NCBI GenBank assembly: GCA_050290865.1
Contig: JBNKIW010000010.1
Location: forward strand, 1 to 64,000
DNA length: 64,000 nt
Reading direction: 5' to 3'
DNA from: JARRLC01 sp050290865
GTDB lineage: Bacteria; Pseudomonadota; Alphaproteobacteria; Rhizobiales; Rhodomicrobiaceae
In this document: one piece after another, positions 35,098 through 43,955 of the stretch
Layout: the number at the start of each line of letters is the position of its first letter
Numbering within the stretch: position 1 is the first letter of the stretch
Translations under genes and position numbers: made by a program
The notes under the pieces: model-generated
Told to the model about the DNA's origin: nothing
The model's database searches: none
What the model saw: only the letters and a program-made list of their open reading frames with translations

Positions 35098-35373
35098 CTA
35101 CTCGCCCGGCGCTGACAGGTTCAAGGCGAGCGCGTGCACCGGCCCGGCCAGTTCGTCCGCCAGCACTTCGTTGACCATCCGGTGACGCTGGACACGCGTC
35201 AGGCCCTGGAATTTGTCTGAAACCATGGTCACGGTGAAATGCGTCTCACCGGTTGCGGGCACGCCGTGAGCGCCTACATGATGAGCATGGCGGTGGGAAT
35301 CGTTCTGGATCCCCAATTCGGCGGGTGAAAAAGCTGCTAACAGCTTTTCCCGGATTTTATGCTCGACATTCAT
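35098..35373 (-). CDS. bolA: BolA-family protein
   Basis: A 91-residue BolA-like protein. The class hallmark FQGLTRVQRHRMVNEVLADEL (about 55-75) with its Arg-x3-Val-x3-Leu pattern, and the preceding HHVGAHGVPATGETHFTVTMVSDKF strand segment, are clear. BolA proteins bind a [2Fe-2S] cluster with monothiol glutaredoxins and may act in iron and stress regulation. H residues at 27-33 could supply cluster ligands. It precedes the aquaporin gene by 4 bases and is probably co-transcribed with it. Confidence 0.93.
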   Translation of the reverse strand: MNVEHKIREKLLAAFSPAELGIQNDSHRHAHHVGAHGVPATGETHFTVTMVSDKFQGLTRVQRHRMVNEVLADELAGPVHALALNLSAPGE

Positions 35374-35529
35374 CGTCTTTTCTCATCACTCAACCAGTTG
35401 TTTAGCCCATTGCGGTGTTCACTGAGGGAGAGCGAACGGCACTTGTGTCCGGCGGTGCGAAGCAGCATAATCCGGGAGAAGGCCTGCCGTATCTGGATAA
35501 CCTGCCCGCGGTCCGTTGGATAGAGACGT

Positions 35530-36168
35530 ATGAAGCTGGATTCAAAATTTTTCGACTCGATTCGGGTCAAACCGGATACCGATCGGAAGAACCACCAGCA
35601 GATGCCCGAGTGCAACTGGCCTGGCTGCACAAATCCAGGATGTTACCGCGCGCCGAAAGGGCGCGGTATGGAAGGATCGTATTTCCTGTTTTGCCTCGAG
35701 CATGTTCGCGACTATAACAAGTCCTACAATTATTTCTCCGGAATGAGTGACTCCGACGTGGCTTCCTATCAGAAAGCATCCATTACGGGGCATCGCCCTA
35801 CCTGGTCGTCCGGCGTGAACGCCTGGGCCGCGACCGGCTTCCGTTCCGCCGCGCAGAGCCGCATGAACGGTTTCCAGAAGGATTTTACGACGCACGATCC
35901 GTTCGGCCTCTTCGGTATGGCCGGACATCATGACACAGCCTCCGACGAGCCGGCCCGCGAGCGGCGCGCGGTGCGCAACGCCGAGCGCAAATGTCTTCGC
36001 GTGCTCGACCTGAACGAGGATTCGACGCCGGCCGAGATCAAGGCGCGCTTCAAGGTGCTGGTCAAACGCCATCATCCCGACGGGAATGGCGGCGACCGCG
36101 GCTCGGAGGACAAATTGCGCGAGGTCATTCAGGCTTACAATTATCTCAAGCAGGCCGGTTTTTGCTGA
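35530..36168 (+). CDS. J-domain protein with N-terminal Cys cluster
   Basis: A 212-residue protein. The C-terminal J domain (about 155-210) has KCLRVLDLNEDSTPAEIKARFKVLVKRHHPDGNGG, with HPD at 182-184, so it should stimulate a DnaK-type ATPase. The N-terminal part has four Cys (28, 33, 38, 55) in a pattern like a small metal site (CNWPGCTNPGC...FLFCLEH). Alphaproteobacterial J-domain proteins of this layout are widespread; the client is unknown. It lies upstream of cobS on the same strand. Confidence 0.85.
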   Translation: MKLDSKFFDSIRVKPDTDRKNHQQMPECNWPGCTNPGCYRAPKGRGMEGSYFLFCLEHVRDYNKSYNYFSGMSDSDVASYQKASITGHRPTWSSGVNAWAATGFRSAAQSRMNGFQKDFTTHDPFGLFGMAGHHDTASDEPARERRAVRNAERKCLRVLDLNEDSTPAEIKARFKVLVKRHHPDGNGGDRGSEDKLREVIQAYNYLKQAGFC

Positions 36169-36384
36169 CTTTCACCTTTCCGGTCCTTATATGCCGTTGT
36201 GCTGCCATGCTGAGGGTTGATTTGCGCGTGAGGGACGAAGCGACGTTCTCGACGCGGTTTTCTGCCCCGCTTTGCCGTTGACGAGGGAGTCAGGCACCAC
36301 GGCCGGTGAGGACGCCGCCCGAAACGCGCAACAGATCTCCGGCCTCGCTCCGGATGAACGGATTCCACATCTTTTACTCAGGAA

Positions 36385-37380
36385 ATGTCTATGCATGCGA
36401 TGAGTTCCGATATGAACGAACTGCCGGATATGAAGGTTTCGGTCCGGCAGGTGTTCGGCATCGACAGCGATCTCGAGGTGCCAGCCTTCTCGCGTGAGGA
36501 TGAGCATGTGCCCGAGGTGGATCCGGACTATCTGTTCAATCGCGAGACGACACTGGCCATCCTGGCGGGCTTCGCCTACAACCGCCGCGTCATGATCCAG
36601 GGCTATCACGGCACCGGCAAATCCACGCATATCGAGCAGGTGGCGGCGCGGCTGAACTGGCCGTGCGTGCGTATCAATCTCGACAGCCATGTGTCGCGCA
36701 TCGACCTCGTCGGCAAGGACGCCATCGTCGTGCGCGACGGCATGCAGATCACGGAATTCCGCGAGGGGATCCTCCCCTGGGCGCTGCAGTCGAATACGGC
36801 GCTGGTGTTCGACGAATACGATGCCGGGCGCCCGGATGTGATGTTCGTCATCCAGCGCGTGCTGGAGGTTTCGGGGCGCCTGACGCTTCTCGACCAGAGC
36901 AAGGTGATCCGCCCGCACCCGGCCTTTCGCCTGTTCGCGACCACCAATACCATCGGTCTCGGCGACACGTCCGGCCTGTATCACGGCACGCAGCAGATTA
37001 ACCAGGGGCAGATGGACCGCTGGTCGATCGTGGCGACGCTCAACTACCTGCCGCATGATGACGAGGTAAACATCGTGCTGTCCAAGGTGAAGTCCTACGA
37101 TAGCGCGGAGGGCCGCAAGACGGTTGCGAACATGGTGCGGCTGGCCGATCTGACGCGCAGCGCCTTCATCAATGGCGACCTCTCGACCGTGATGAGCCCG
37201 CGCACGGTGATGACCTGGGCCGAGAACGCGCTGATCTTCGGCGGCGATGTGCCGTTCGCGTTCCAGCTCAGTTTCCTCAACAAATGTGACGAGTTGGAGC
37301 GCGGCGTCGTGGCGGAACTGTATCAGCGCTGTTTCGGGCACGAGTTGCCGCCGTCGATGGCGAATGTGGCGCTGAGCTGA
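36385..37380 (+). CDS. cobS: Cobaltochelatase subunit CobS
   Basis: A 331-residue AAA+ ATPase of aerobic cobaltochelatase, which inserts Co2+ into hydrogenobyrinic acid diamide together with CobN and CobT. Walker A is GYHGTGKST (73-81), Walker B ALVFDEYDAG (139-148), and a sensor region reads RLFATTNTIGLGD. The family-specific start (PDMKVSVRQVFGID) is present, so this is CobS itself and not a general MoxR ATPase. CobT, which normally follows, is not found; a convergent methyltransferase gene lies 21 bases away. Confidence 0.93.
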   Translation: MSMHAMSSDMNELPDMKVSVRQVFGIDSDLEVPAFSREDEHVPEVDPDYLFNRETTLAILAGFAYNRRVMIQGYHGTGKSTHIEQVAARLNWPCVRINLDSHVSRIDLVGKDAIVVRDGMQITEFREGILPWALQSNTALVFDEYDAGRPDVMFVIQRVLEVSGRLTLLDQSKVIRPHPAFRLFATTNTIGLGDTSGLYHGTQQINQGQMDRWSIVATLNYLPHDDEVNIVLSKVKSYDSAEGRKTVANMVRLADLTRSAFINGDLSTVMSPRTVMTWAENALIFGGDVPFAFQLSFLNKCDELERGVVAELYQRCFGHELPPSMANVALS

Positions 37381-37401
37381 GGCGGGCACGCCGCCCGTCT
37401 C

Positions 37402-38142
37402 TCATTTGTGTGCGACGAATATCGTTTCGGGCAGAAGAGCGCAGGTGCTCTGTTCCTCGGGCGTTGCCGTGAAGCTTTGCACGCGGAACCCGGCGGCTCC
37501 GAGCTTTTTCGGGAAATCCTGACCATAAAGCCGCTTGTGGTCCCAGCCGCAGATCTTCTCGACCTCCCGCCGTGACATGCCGGGTGTCGGCTCCCAGGTT
37601 GTGGGGGCGCCGCTCATCGGCACCGAGAAGATCGCCAGACCGCCCGGCTTGAGCACACGGAGGGTTTCGCGCATGGCGCGACGGTCGTCCGGAACATGCT
37701 CGAGGACGTGATTGCAGATCAGCACATCGAAATGGTCGCTCGCGAAGGCGATATTCGTGATGTCCACGCGGGCATTCGCATTGCGCCGCCGGATGATGTC
37801 GCCTCCCACATAGCCGGGCTCCCGCCGGAGCTGGCGGAAGAGCGGCCACTCCGGCGCAAAATGGAGGATTTTCCTGCCGCGAAGGCTGATCCCCGTGGCC
37901 GCGAAATAGAGAGCGATCTGCCGGTCGCGTGGGCGGCTTGAGCAATTCGGGCAGCGGAAATCGGGCGCCCCGCGCCAGCCCGAGGAGACGAACAGCCCTA
38001 CATATCCACAGCACGGGCAGGAGCGGCGCTGGCGGGCGCGGAAATGCTGGATGGGGTCGCGCAGCGTGCCACGCGCCCACTCCTCGGCCAGCGTCGGGAG
38101 GCTCAGATGTGGCGTGCCTGCGGCGGGTCCACGGAGCAGCAT
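37402..38142 (-). CDS. Class I SAM methyltransferase with N-terminal Cys pairs
   Basis: A 246-residue protein. Near the front, CPCC (42-45) and CPNC (64-67) form a probable zinc ribbon. The C-terminal methyltransferase domain has DVLICNHVLEHVPDDRRAMRETLRVLKPGGL, a typical type-11 pattern with motif I less clear (ILHFAPE). Similar proteins with Zn-ribbon plus methyltransferase are often found near glycan genes, but none are here. The substrate is unknown. It converges on cobS. Confidence 0.75.
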   Translation of the reverse strand: MLLRGPAAGTPHLSLPTLAEEWARGTLRDPIQHFRARQRRSCPCCGYVGLFVSSGWRGAPDFRCPNCSSRPRDRQIALYFAATGISLRGRKILHFAPEWPLFRQLRREPGYVGGDIIRRRNANARVDITNIAFASDHFDVLICNHVLEHVPDDRRAMRETLRVLKPGGLAIFSVPMSGAPTTWEPTPGMSRREVEKICGWDHKRLYGQDFPKKLGAAGFRVQSFTATPEEQSTCALLPETIFVAHK

Positions 38143-38270
38143 CTCTCAAGTCCTGATGTCGGTCTCGCGGCCATCCATAACTGGCCGGACGGAAACGGCA
38201 ATCAGGAAGTGTGCCTATCTCCTGTTTCACGCACAGATTGTGTGCGGCGGTCGATGTTCCAAGCGGACGC

Positions 38271-38300
38271 AAAAAGGCCGCGCCACCCGGCACGGCCTTC
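38271..38300 (-). terminator. Intrinsic terminator of the superoxide dismutase gene
   Basis: On the minus strand AAGGCCGTGCC pairs with GGCGCGGCCTT (one bulge) and runs into a five-T tract (complement of 38271-38275). It lies 20-50 bases after the dismutase stop codon, the normal position for a Rho-independent terminator. Confidence 0.75.
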
Positions 38301-38320
38301 GCTCGGCGTTCGATCACCCG

Positions 38321-38920
38321 CTACTTCGCGGCGTCGTACTGCGCCTCGACGAATTCCCAGTTGATCAGGTTGTCGAACCACGCTTCCAGGAACTTCGCGC
38401 GCAGGTTCCGGTAGTCGATATAGTAGGCGTGCTCCCACACATCGGTGACCAGAAGCGGTTTGGCGCCGTGTACCAGAGGCGTTTCCGCGTTCGGCGTCTT
38501 GGCAATTTCAAGCTTGCCGTCCTTCAGCGACAGCCACGCCCAGCCGGAGCCGAACTGCGTCATGCCCGCCTGGATGATGTCCGCGCGGAACTTGTCGAAA
38601 CCGCCGAGATCGGACTCGATCTTCGCCGCCAGAGCGCCGGGCACCTTGTTGCCGCCGCCGCCCGCTTTCATGCCCTTCCAGAACAGCGAGTGGTTGTAGT
38701 GCTGACCGGCGTTGTTGAAGACGGCCGGGTTCTTGCCGAACGACGCCTTGATAACCTCTTCCAGGCTCTTGCCTTCGAATTCGGTGCCGGCAACCAGCTT
38801 GTTGGCATTGTCGACATAGGCTGCGTGGTGCTTGTCGTGATGGAATTGCAGCGTCTCAGCCGACATATAGGGCTGTAACGCATCATAGGCGAAGGGGAGG
38901 GGGGGAAGTTCGAATGCCAC
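38321..38920 (-). CDS. sodB: Fe/Mn superoxide dismutase
   Basis: A 199-residue cytosolic superoxide dismutase. Metal-binding segments are present: H27 in LQFHHDKHH, NHSLFWKGM, and DVWEHAYYIDYRN near residues 160-172. FGSGWAWL and NAETPL suggest an iron type, but Fe versus Mn use cannot be settled by eye. GTG 38920 was chosen: GGAGAG precedes it, and the family starts with AFELPPLPF. A longer frame upstream is spurious. It is flanked by terminators on both sides, so is monocistronic. Confidence 0.95.
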   Translation of the reverse strand: MAFELPPLPFAYDALQPYMSAETLQFHHDKHHAAYVDNANKLVAGTEFEGKSLEEVIKASFGKNPAVFNNAGQHYNHSLFWKGMKAGGGGNKVPGALAAKIESDLGGFDKFRADIIQAGMTQFGSGWAWLSLKDGKLEIAKTPNAETPLVHGAKPLLVTDVWEHAYYIDYRNLRAKFLEAWFDNLINWEFVEAQYDAAK

Positions 38921-38996
38921 TTTAGCTCTCCTCGTGTTGACTCCGTATCTGACGCGCAGGGTAAACTTAGGCGCCGCGGGAGGCAAGCGGGAGAGC

Positions 38997-39036
38997 AAAA
39001 AAGCCGGGGCATGAAATCCCTGTATTTCATGCCCCG
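38997..39036 (-). terminator. Intrinsic terminator of the isochorismatase-family gene
   Basis: On the minus strand a perfect 13-bp stem, CGGGGCATGAAAT/ATTTCATGCCCCG (39024-39036 and 39005-39017), with a 6-nt loop, leads into GGCTTTTTT (T run is the complement of 38997-39002). It lies between the hydrolase gene end at 39172 and the dismutase start at 38920, insulating the latter. Confidence 0.85.
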
Positions 39037-39171
39037 AAATCTTGCCGAGGAAAGGTTCGTTTGATGATCCAGGGATCAGACAAAGGTCACAATGCCACGA
39101 CGGCGATGAACTTGCCGTGAATGGAACGTTCAGGAAGCGGTTCATCAGGGGGCAGCGCGCCGCCGAAGGGT

Positions 39172-39729
39172 TCATTTCACCAGCGGCAGCAGATCCTTGA
39201 ATTCCGGCGTGCCCGCCAGTTCGAGCCATTCGAAAACCGCCATCTCGCTGTTGGCGATGACGGCGCCGGCCTGCCGCAGACGGTGAAGCGCGAGGTCGCG
39301 GGACTCAAGCGCGCGCGACGACACGCCGTCCGCGATGATGAACGTTTCGAAGCCCGCCGCGATCAGCTCGAGCGCCGTCTGCATGACGCAGACATGCGCC
39401 TCGATGCCTGCCAGCACGGCCTGATTGCGACCCTGGGCGCGCAGAGAATGCAGGCGGTCGCGCAAAGGGTCGTCGCGCATGCACGAAAAATGCATCTTGT
39501 GCAGAACCGGCGTCCCGCCGTCCGCTTCGGCGCGCAAAGGCTCGACCGTCTGGCCGATGCCCCGCGGATATTGTTCGGAAACGGTGACCGGCATGCCGAG
39601 GCGCCGGGCGGCCTGCATCATCCGGCGGCAAATGGCGACCACGCCGTCCGGGTTCTGCACGGCGGGCAGAAGGCGCTCCTGCACGTCGATGATGAGAAGT
39701 TGCGAGCGGTCGCGGTGCATATGCATCAT
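39172..39729 (-). CDS. Isochorismatase-family cysteine hydrolase
   Basis: A 185-residue hydrolase of the isochorismatase fold. The catalytic Asp is in LLIIDVQERLLPAV, the Lys in VLHKMHFSC, and the Cys in GIEAHVCVMQTAL. SRALESRDLAL is typical of the YcaC/nicotinamidase-like branch. Three in-frame Met lie at 39729, 39726 and 39720. The substrate is not predictable. A strong terminator follows it. Confidence 0.85.
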   Translation of the reverse strand: MMHMHRDRSQLLIIDVQERLLPAVQNPDGVVAICRRMMQAARRLGMPVTVSEQYPRGIGQTVEPLRAEADGGTPVLHKMHFSCMRDDPLRDRLHSLRAQGRNQAVLAGIEAHVCVMQTALELIAAGFETFIIADGVSSRALESRDLALHRLRQAGAVIANSEMAVFEWLELAGTPEFKDLLPLVK

Positions 39730-40028
39730 GGCAAGACTTTCATGCTGCCGTGAATGGCCAAGTGCCCCGTCCCCGGAGGGCTTGCGCGCTCCGAACGGTG
39801 GACAACATCACTTATCCTCTTCCGGCGGGACCGTAATCAAGGAAAATGGCGCCACGCGCGCGCTATTGATGCCGCATGGCCGAACGAGGGGCTTGATTTT
39901 GGCGGCCAGGGCGGCCAATGTCCGCGCACATTTGCGCCGCTCCGGCAATCGTCCCGCTGCGGAGGCCGCCGGGGTCGGGTTGTCCTGGGGCATGGGGTAT
40001 TGGGGGCGGCGCCAGCTAGGAAAGCTAT

Positions 40029-40247
40029 ATGGCAAAAGAGGAGCTACTCGAATTTCCCGGCTTCGTGACCGAACTGTTGCCCAACGCCACCTTCAGGGTG
40101 AAGCTGGAGAACGGGCACGAGATCATCGCTCACACGGCCGGGCGGATGCGCAAGAATCGCATTCGTGTCCTCGCCGGGGACAAAGTTCTTGTCGAAATGA
40201 CACCTTATGATCTTACCAAAGGACGGATCACTTACCGCTTTAAGTAG
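40029..40247 (+). CDS. infA: Translation initiation factor IF-1
   Basis: A 72-residue IF-1 with the entire S1-like OB fold: MAKEELLEFPG, FRVKLENGHEIIAHTAGRMRKNRIRVLAGDKV, and PYDLTKGRITYRFK. It binds the ribosomal A site during initiation. It heads the infA-maf-yacG run, an order conserved in many alphaproteobacteria. Confidence 0.98.
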   Translation: MAKEELLEFPGFVTELLPNATFRVKLENGHEIIAHTAGRMRKNRIRVLAGDKVLVEMTPYDLTKGRITYRFK

Positions 40248-40941
40248 GGACGGCCAGGACGCCGGCCCTGCCCGGAAGCGCATCGGGTTTGGCGGCAAGC
40301 GCGTCGTCGCCAGCTACCGGCTGGTGCTGGCCAGCGCCTCGCCGAGGCGTCTCGCCCTGTTGGAGCAGGTCGGCATCGAGCCGCACGCACTGCGTCCCGC
40401 CTCGATCGACGAGACGCCGAAGAAGGGCGAGCGGCCGCGCACGCTGGCGCAGCGGCTGGCGAAGGCCAAGGCGCTCGCCGCACACGAGCGGCTGAAGCGC
40501 GAGGGTGAGATTGATGACGCCTTCGTCCTGGCGGCCGACACGGTCGTTGCCATTGGCCGCCTGATTCTGGGCAAGCCGGAATATCTGGACGAAGCGGCAC
40601 AGGCGCTGGCGACACTCTCCGGACGCACGCACAAGGTCTACACCGCGATTTGTCTGGTGACGCCGGAGGACGATGTTCGGATGCGAACGGTCGAAACCCG
40701 CGTGCGCATGAAGCGGCTTTCACGCGAGGAGACCGACAGCTACCTGGCCTGCGGCGAGTGGCGCGGCAAGGCTGGCGGTTATGCGATTCAGGGTGTGGCG
40801 GGCGCGTTCATCGAGAAGATCGTCGGTTCGTATTCCAATGTCGTCGGTCTGCCGCTGATCGAGGCCGTGAGCCTGCTCAAGGGCGAAGGCTTTCCGGTCT
40901 ATTTCAACTGGCTCAACCGCGCCGAAGTCGAAGCGGGGTGA
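40207..40941 (+). CDS. maf: Maf-family nucleotide pyrophosphatase
   Basis: A Maf-like protein (septum/nucleotide diphosphatase) with LASASPRRLALLEQ, PRTLAQRLAKAKALAA, FVLAADTVVAIG and GGYAIQGVAGAFIEKIVGSYSNVVGLPL. The family hydrolyses non-canonical or modified nucleoside triphosphates. The ATG at 40207 overlaps infA by 41 bases and adds 39 residues before the conserved core; GTG 40324 would start it almost at the core. The true start is uncertain because no good ribosome binding site decides it. Confidence 0.85.
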   Translation: MILPKDGSLTALSRDGQDAGPARKRIGFGGKRVVASYRLVLASASPRRLALLEQVGIEPHALRPASIDETPKKGERPRTLAQRLAKAKALAAHERLKREGEIDDAFVLAADTVVAIGRLILGKPEYLDEAAQALATLSGRTHKVYTAICLVTPEDDVRMRTVETRVRMKRLSREETDSYLACGEWRGKAGGYAIQGVAGAFIEKIVGSYSNVVGLPLIEAVSLLKGEGFPVYFNWLNRAEVEAG

Positions 40942-40942
40942 A

Positions 40943-41173
40943 ATGGGCAAGCTGAAGGGAGCGAACGGGCGCGGCAACGGCGCTGCGGAGGGAGTGAAGG
41001 CGGGGCCTTGCCCGATCTGCAGTAAGCCGCGCGTGCACGAATTCCGTCCGTTTTGCTCGAAGCGCTGCGCCGATATCGACCTTGGGCGCTGGCTGAAGGG
41101 CGCCTATGTCGTGGCGGGCGAGTCGGACGCCGAGGAAGACGGCGGCCCCGCCCCGGAGAAGCCGGAGGATTGA
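40943..41173 (+). CDS. yacG: DNA gyrase inhibitor YacG
   Basis: A 76-residue zinc protein that binds GyrB and inhibits gyrase in E. coli. The four Cys form the family site: CPIC and C-SKRC in CPICSKPRVHEFRPFCSKRC. RCADIDLGRWLKGAYVVAG completes it. The acidic tail is variable. It follows maf by one base. Confidence 0.93.
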   Translation: MGKLKGANGRGNGAAEGVKAGPCPICSKPRVHEFRPFCSKRCADIDLGRWLKGAYVVAGESDAEEDGGPAPEKPED

Positions 41174-41221
41174 GGCGCCGGAGGCGTCTCCGTCCAGTTC
41201 GGGCACAGCGGCCCGCACAAC

Positions 41222-42895
41222 CTACATCCCCGCGTAATTCGGCCCGCCACCGCCCTCCGGCGGCACCCAGGTGATGTTCCGGGCCGGGTCCTTGATGTCG
41301 CAGGTCTTGCAGTGGACGCAGTTCTGCGCGTTGATCTGGAAACGCGGCGCGGGACCGTCGGTAATCACCTCATAGACCGCCGCCGGGCAATAGCGCTGCG
41401 CGGGCTCGGCATATTTCGGCAGATTGTCGCGGATGGGGACGTCCGCGTCCGCGAGCCGCAGATGCACCGGCTGGTCTTCCTCATGATTGGTTCCCGACAG
41501 GAACACCGAAGACAGCCGGTCGAAGGTGAGCACATTGTCCGGTTTCGGATAGGCGATCGGCTGGCACTCCGCGGCGGGCTTGAGGCAGGCGCTGTCCGGC
41601 TTGGCGTGGCCCAGTGTGTAGGACAGGCCGGGAATGATGGTGTTAAGCCACATCTCCGCGCCGCCGAACATGGTGCCGAGCGCCGTCCCGAGCTTTGAGA
41701 GCAGCGGTTTCACGTTGCGCACGCGGTGCAAATCCTTGGCGATCGGGCCTTTCGCGAATGTCTCCTCATAGCCGGTCAGCAGGTCGCGTTCACGCCCTTC
41801 GCCGATGGCCGCGAACGCCGCTTCCGCCGCCAGCATGCCGGAGAGGATGGCGTTGTGCGATCCCTTGATGCGCGGCACGTTCACCATGCCCGCCGCGCAG
41901 CCCATCAGCGCGCCGCCGGGAAAAGCGAGCTTGGGGAGCGACTGCCAGCCGCCCTCGGTGATGGCGCGCGCGCCATAGCCGATGCGCTTGGCCCCGGCGA
42001 AGGTGGGGGCGATGGCCGGGTGTGTCTTGAAGCGCTGGAACTCCTCATAGGGCGACAGATACGGGTTTTCGTAATTCAGATGCACCACGAAACCGACCGC
42101 GACGAGGTTGTCGCCATAGTGGTACATGAACGAGCCGCCGCCGGTCCGATCGTTCAGCGGCCAGCCGAGCGTGTGCTGCATGAAGCCGGGCTGGTGGTTC
42201 TCTGGAAGCACCTGCCACAGCTCCTTGATCCCGATGCCGTATTTCTGCGGTTGGCGGCCTTCGCGAAGATTATAGTCGCGCTCAAGCTCTTTGGAGAGCG
42301 AGCCGCGCGTGCCTTCGCCGATCAGCGTGTATTTGCCGCGCAACTCCATGCCGCGAACGAAACTGTCCTTCGGCTGGCCGTCGCGTCCTACGCCCACATC
42401 GCCGGTCGCCACGCCGCGTACGGCGCCATTCTCGTCCTTCAGTACTTCGGCGGCGGCGAAGCCGGGGTAGATCTCGACGCCCAGTCCCGTGGCATATTCG
42501 CCGAGCCAGCCGCACAGCTCGCCGAGGCTGACGATGTAGTTGCCGTGATTGCTCATCAAGGGTGGCATGACGAAATTGGGGAGGCGCAACTGGCCCGCCG
42601 CGCGGAGATAAAGGATTTTGTCTTTGGTGACCTTCTGCGTGATGGGGGCGCCGAGCTCCTTCCAGTTCGGCAGGAGCGCCGTGATGCCAATGGGATCGAT
42701 CACCGCGCCGGAGAGGATGTGCGCGCCGACCTCGGAGCCTTTTTCCAGCACTACGACGGATATTTCGCGACCCGCCTGTTCTGCGAGCTGTTTGAGCCGG
42801 ATCGCCGCCGCAAGGCCCGCGGGGCCGGCGCCAACGATGACCACGTCGAAATCCATGCCTTCGCGTTCTGGCAGGGCGCCGGCCGCTTCGGTCAT
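41222..42895 (-). CDS. Electron transfer flavoprotein-ubiquinone oxidoreductase
   Basis: A 557-residue ETF-QO that passes electrons from ETF (fatty acid, amino acid and methylated amine oxidation) to ubiquinone. The FAD motif is VIVGAGPAGLAAAIRL near the start. C-terminal [4Fe-4S] Cys are in RYCPAAVYEV and NCVHCKTCDIKDPARNITW. Between lie substrate/quinone segments typical of the family. Length is normal. No etfAB genes are nearby. It diverges from the uracil glycosylase gene. Confidence 0.96.
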   Translation of the reverse strand: MTEAAGALPEREGMDFDVVIVGAGPAGLAAAIRLKQLAEQAGREISVVVLEKGSEVGAHILSGAVIDPIGITALLPNWKELGAPITQKVTKDKILYLRAAGQLRLPNFVMPPLMSNHGNYIVSLGELCGWLGEYATGLGVEIYPGFAAAEVLKDENGAVRGVATGDVGVGRDGQPKDSFVRGMELRGKYTLIGEGTRGSLSKELERDYNLREGRQPQKYGIGIKELWQVLPENHQPGFMQHTLGWPLNDRTGGGSFMYHYGDNLVAVGFVVHLNYENPYLSPYEEFQRFKTHPAIAPTFAGAKRIGYGARAITEGGWQSLPKLAFPGGALMGCAAGMVNVPRIKGSHNAILSGMLAAEAAFAAIGEGRERDLLTGYEETFAKGPIAKDLHRVRNVKPLLSKLGTALGTMFGGAEMWLNTIIPGLSYTLGHAKPDSACLKPAAECQPIAYPKPDNVLTFDRLSSVFLSGTNHEEDQPVHLRLADADVPIRDNLPKYAEPAQRYCPAAVYEVITDGPAPRFQINAQNCVHCKTCDIKDPARNITWVPPEGGGGPNYAGM

Positions 42896-43037
42896 TGCAT
42901 CCTCTCGTCTGATTTCACGGTTTTTTCTACAGGTTTTGCCGGCGGGTGACGTTCGGCAGGCTTTGCCGTAGTTTTACGTGGCATGGTAAAGAAAGCGCAA
43001 GGGGGAACCCACTCGGGAGGGGCAGGGAGCCAATATT

Positions 43038-43916
43038 ATGGGCAGGCTGCCGGAGGCTGGAGGAGACGTGGTGCTTGACGTGCTGCAATGGTACTGCGCC
43101 ATGGGCGTGGACGAGGCCGTGGCCGAGGCGCCGCAGGACTGGGCACGATTCGATTCGCCCAGGCCCGCCGCGCCAGAGCAGGACGCCGGGCGGCGTGACA
43201 TGCGCGCCCATGCCGCACCGAAGGGAAGCGCGGTTTCAAAGCGCACAGCCCCGTCCGCGCCACGCGTTCAGCCGCAGGCTGTCGCCAGAGGCAGACCCGC
43301 CGCGCAGGCGGCGGATAAGTCCGTCAGCGATGCGCGCGAGGCGGCGCGGCGCGCTCCCGACCTCGACGCGTTGCGGGCGGCGCTCGCCGCGTTCGAAGGC
43401 TGCCCGCTGAAAAAGACGGCTAAATCCACATGCTTCGCGCGCGGCAATTCGAATTCGCGGCTCATGCTGGTCGGCGAGGCGCCAGGCCGCGATGAGGATT
43501 TGCAGGGGCAGCCTTTCGTCGGCCGCGCCGGGCGGCTGCTCGACAGGATGCTGGCGGCGATCGGTCTCGGTCCGGATGACGTCTACATCACCAATGTCGT
43601 TTACTGGCGGCCGCCCGGCAATCGCACGCCGACACCGCAGGAGGTGCAGGCCTGTCAGCCCTTTCTGGAGCGGCAGATCGAACTCATCGCGCCGGATGTG
43701 CTGGTGTTGCTGGGGGGGGCGGCGGCGAAGCAGATGCTGGGCACCGACGAGGGCATCATGCGGCTGCGCGGCAAATGGAAGACGTTTGAGGCCGGGGGGC
43801 GCGCGATCCAAACGATGGCGACGCTGCATCCGGCCTATCTCCTGCGCAACCCGGGGGCCAAGCGGCAGGCATGGCGCGACCTGCTGATGGTCAAGGCGGC
43901 GCTGGCGGGCAAGTAG
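43038..43916 (+). CDS. Uracil-DNA glycosylase, family 4-like
   Basis: A 292-residue protein. The first about 110 residues are a variable Ala/Arg-rich region. The glycosylase domain follows, with LMLVGEAPGRDEDLQGQPFVGRAGRLLDRML, YITNVVYWRPPGNRTPTPQEV and TLHPAYLLR. Family 4 enzymes remove uracil from DNA and normally hold a [4Fe-4S] cluster. Here the usual Lys-Cys before RPP is Tyr-Trp, and the N-terminal C-x2-C is not complete, so cluster binding is doubtful. Alphaproteobacterial relatives share this change. Confidence 0.85.
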   Translation: MGRLPEAGGDVVLDVLQWYCAMGVDEAVAEAPQDWARFDSPRPAAPEQDAGRRDMRAHAAPKGSAVSKRTAPSAPRVQPQAVARGRPAAQAADKSVSDAREAARRAPDLDALRAALAAFEGCPLKKTAKSTCFARGNSNSRLMLVGEAPGRDEDLQGQPFVGRAGRLLDRMLAAIGLGPDDVYITNVVYWRPPGNRTPTPQEVQACQPFLERQIELIAPDVLVLLGGAAAKQMLGTDEGIMRLRGKWKTFEAGGRAIQTMATLHPAYLLRNPGAKRQAWRDLLMVKAALAGK

Positions 43917-43955
43917 AGGACACGGCGGCAGCTCGTGGCAAGAGCGGGAACCGCG

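Noticed and set aside
36169..36384. Possible cobalamin riboswitch upstream of cobS
   Set aside because: No B12-box-like consensus and no convincing conserved core in the 216-base leader.
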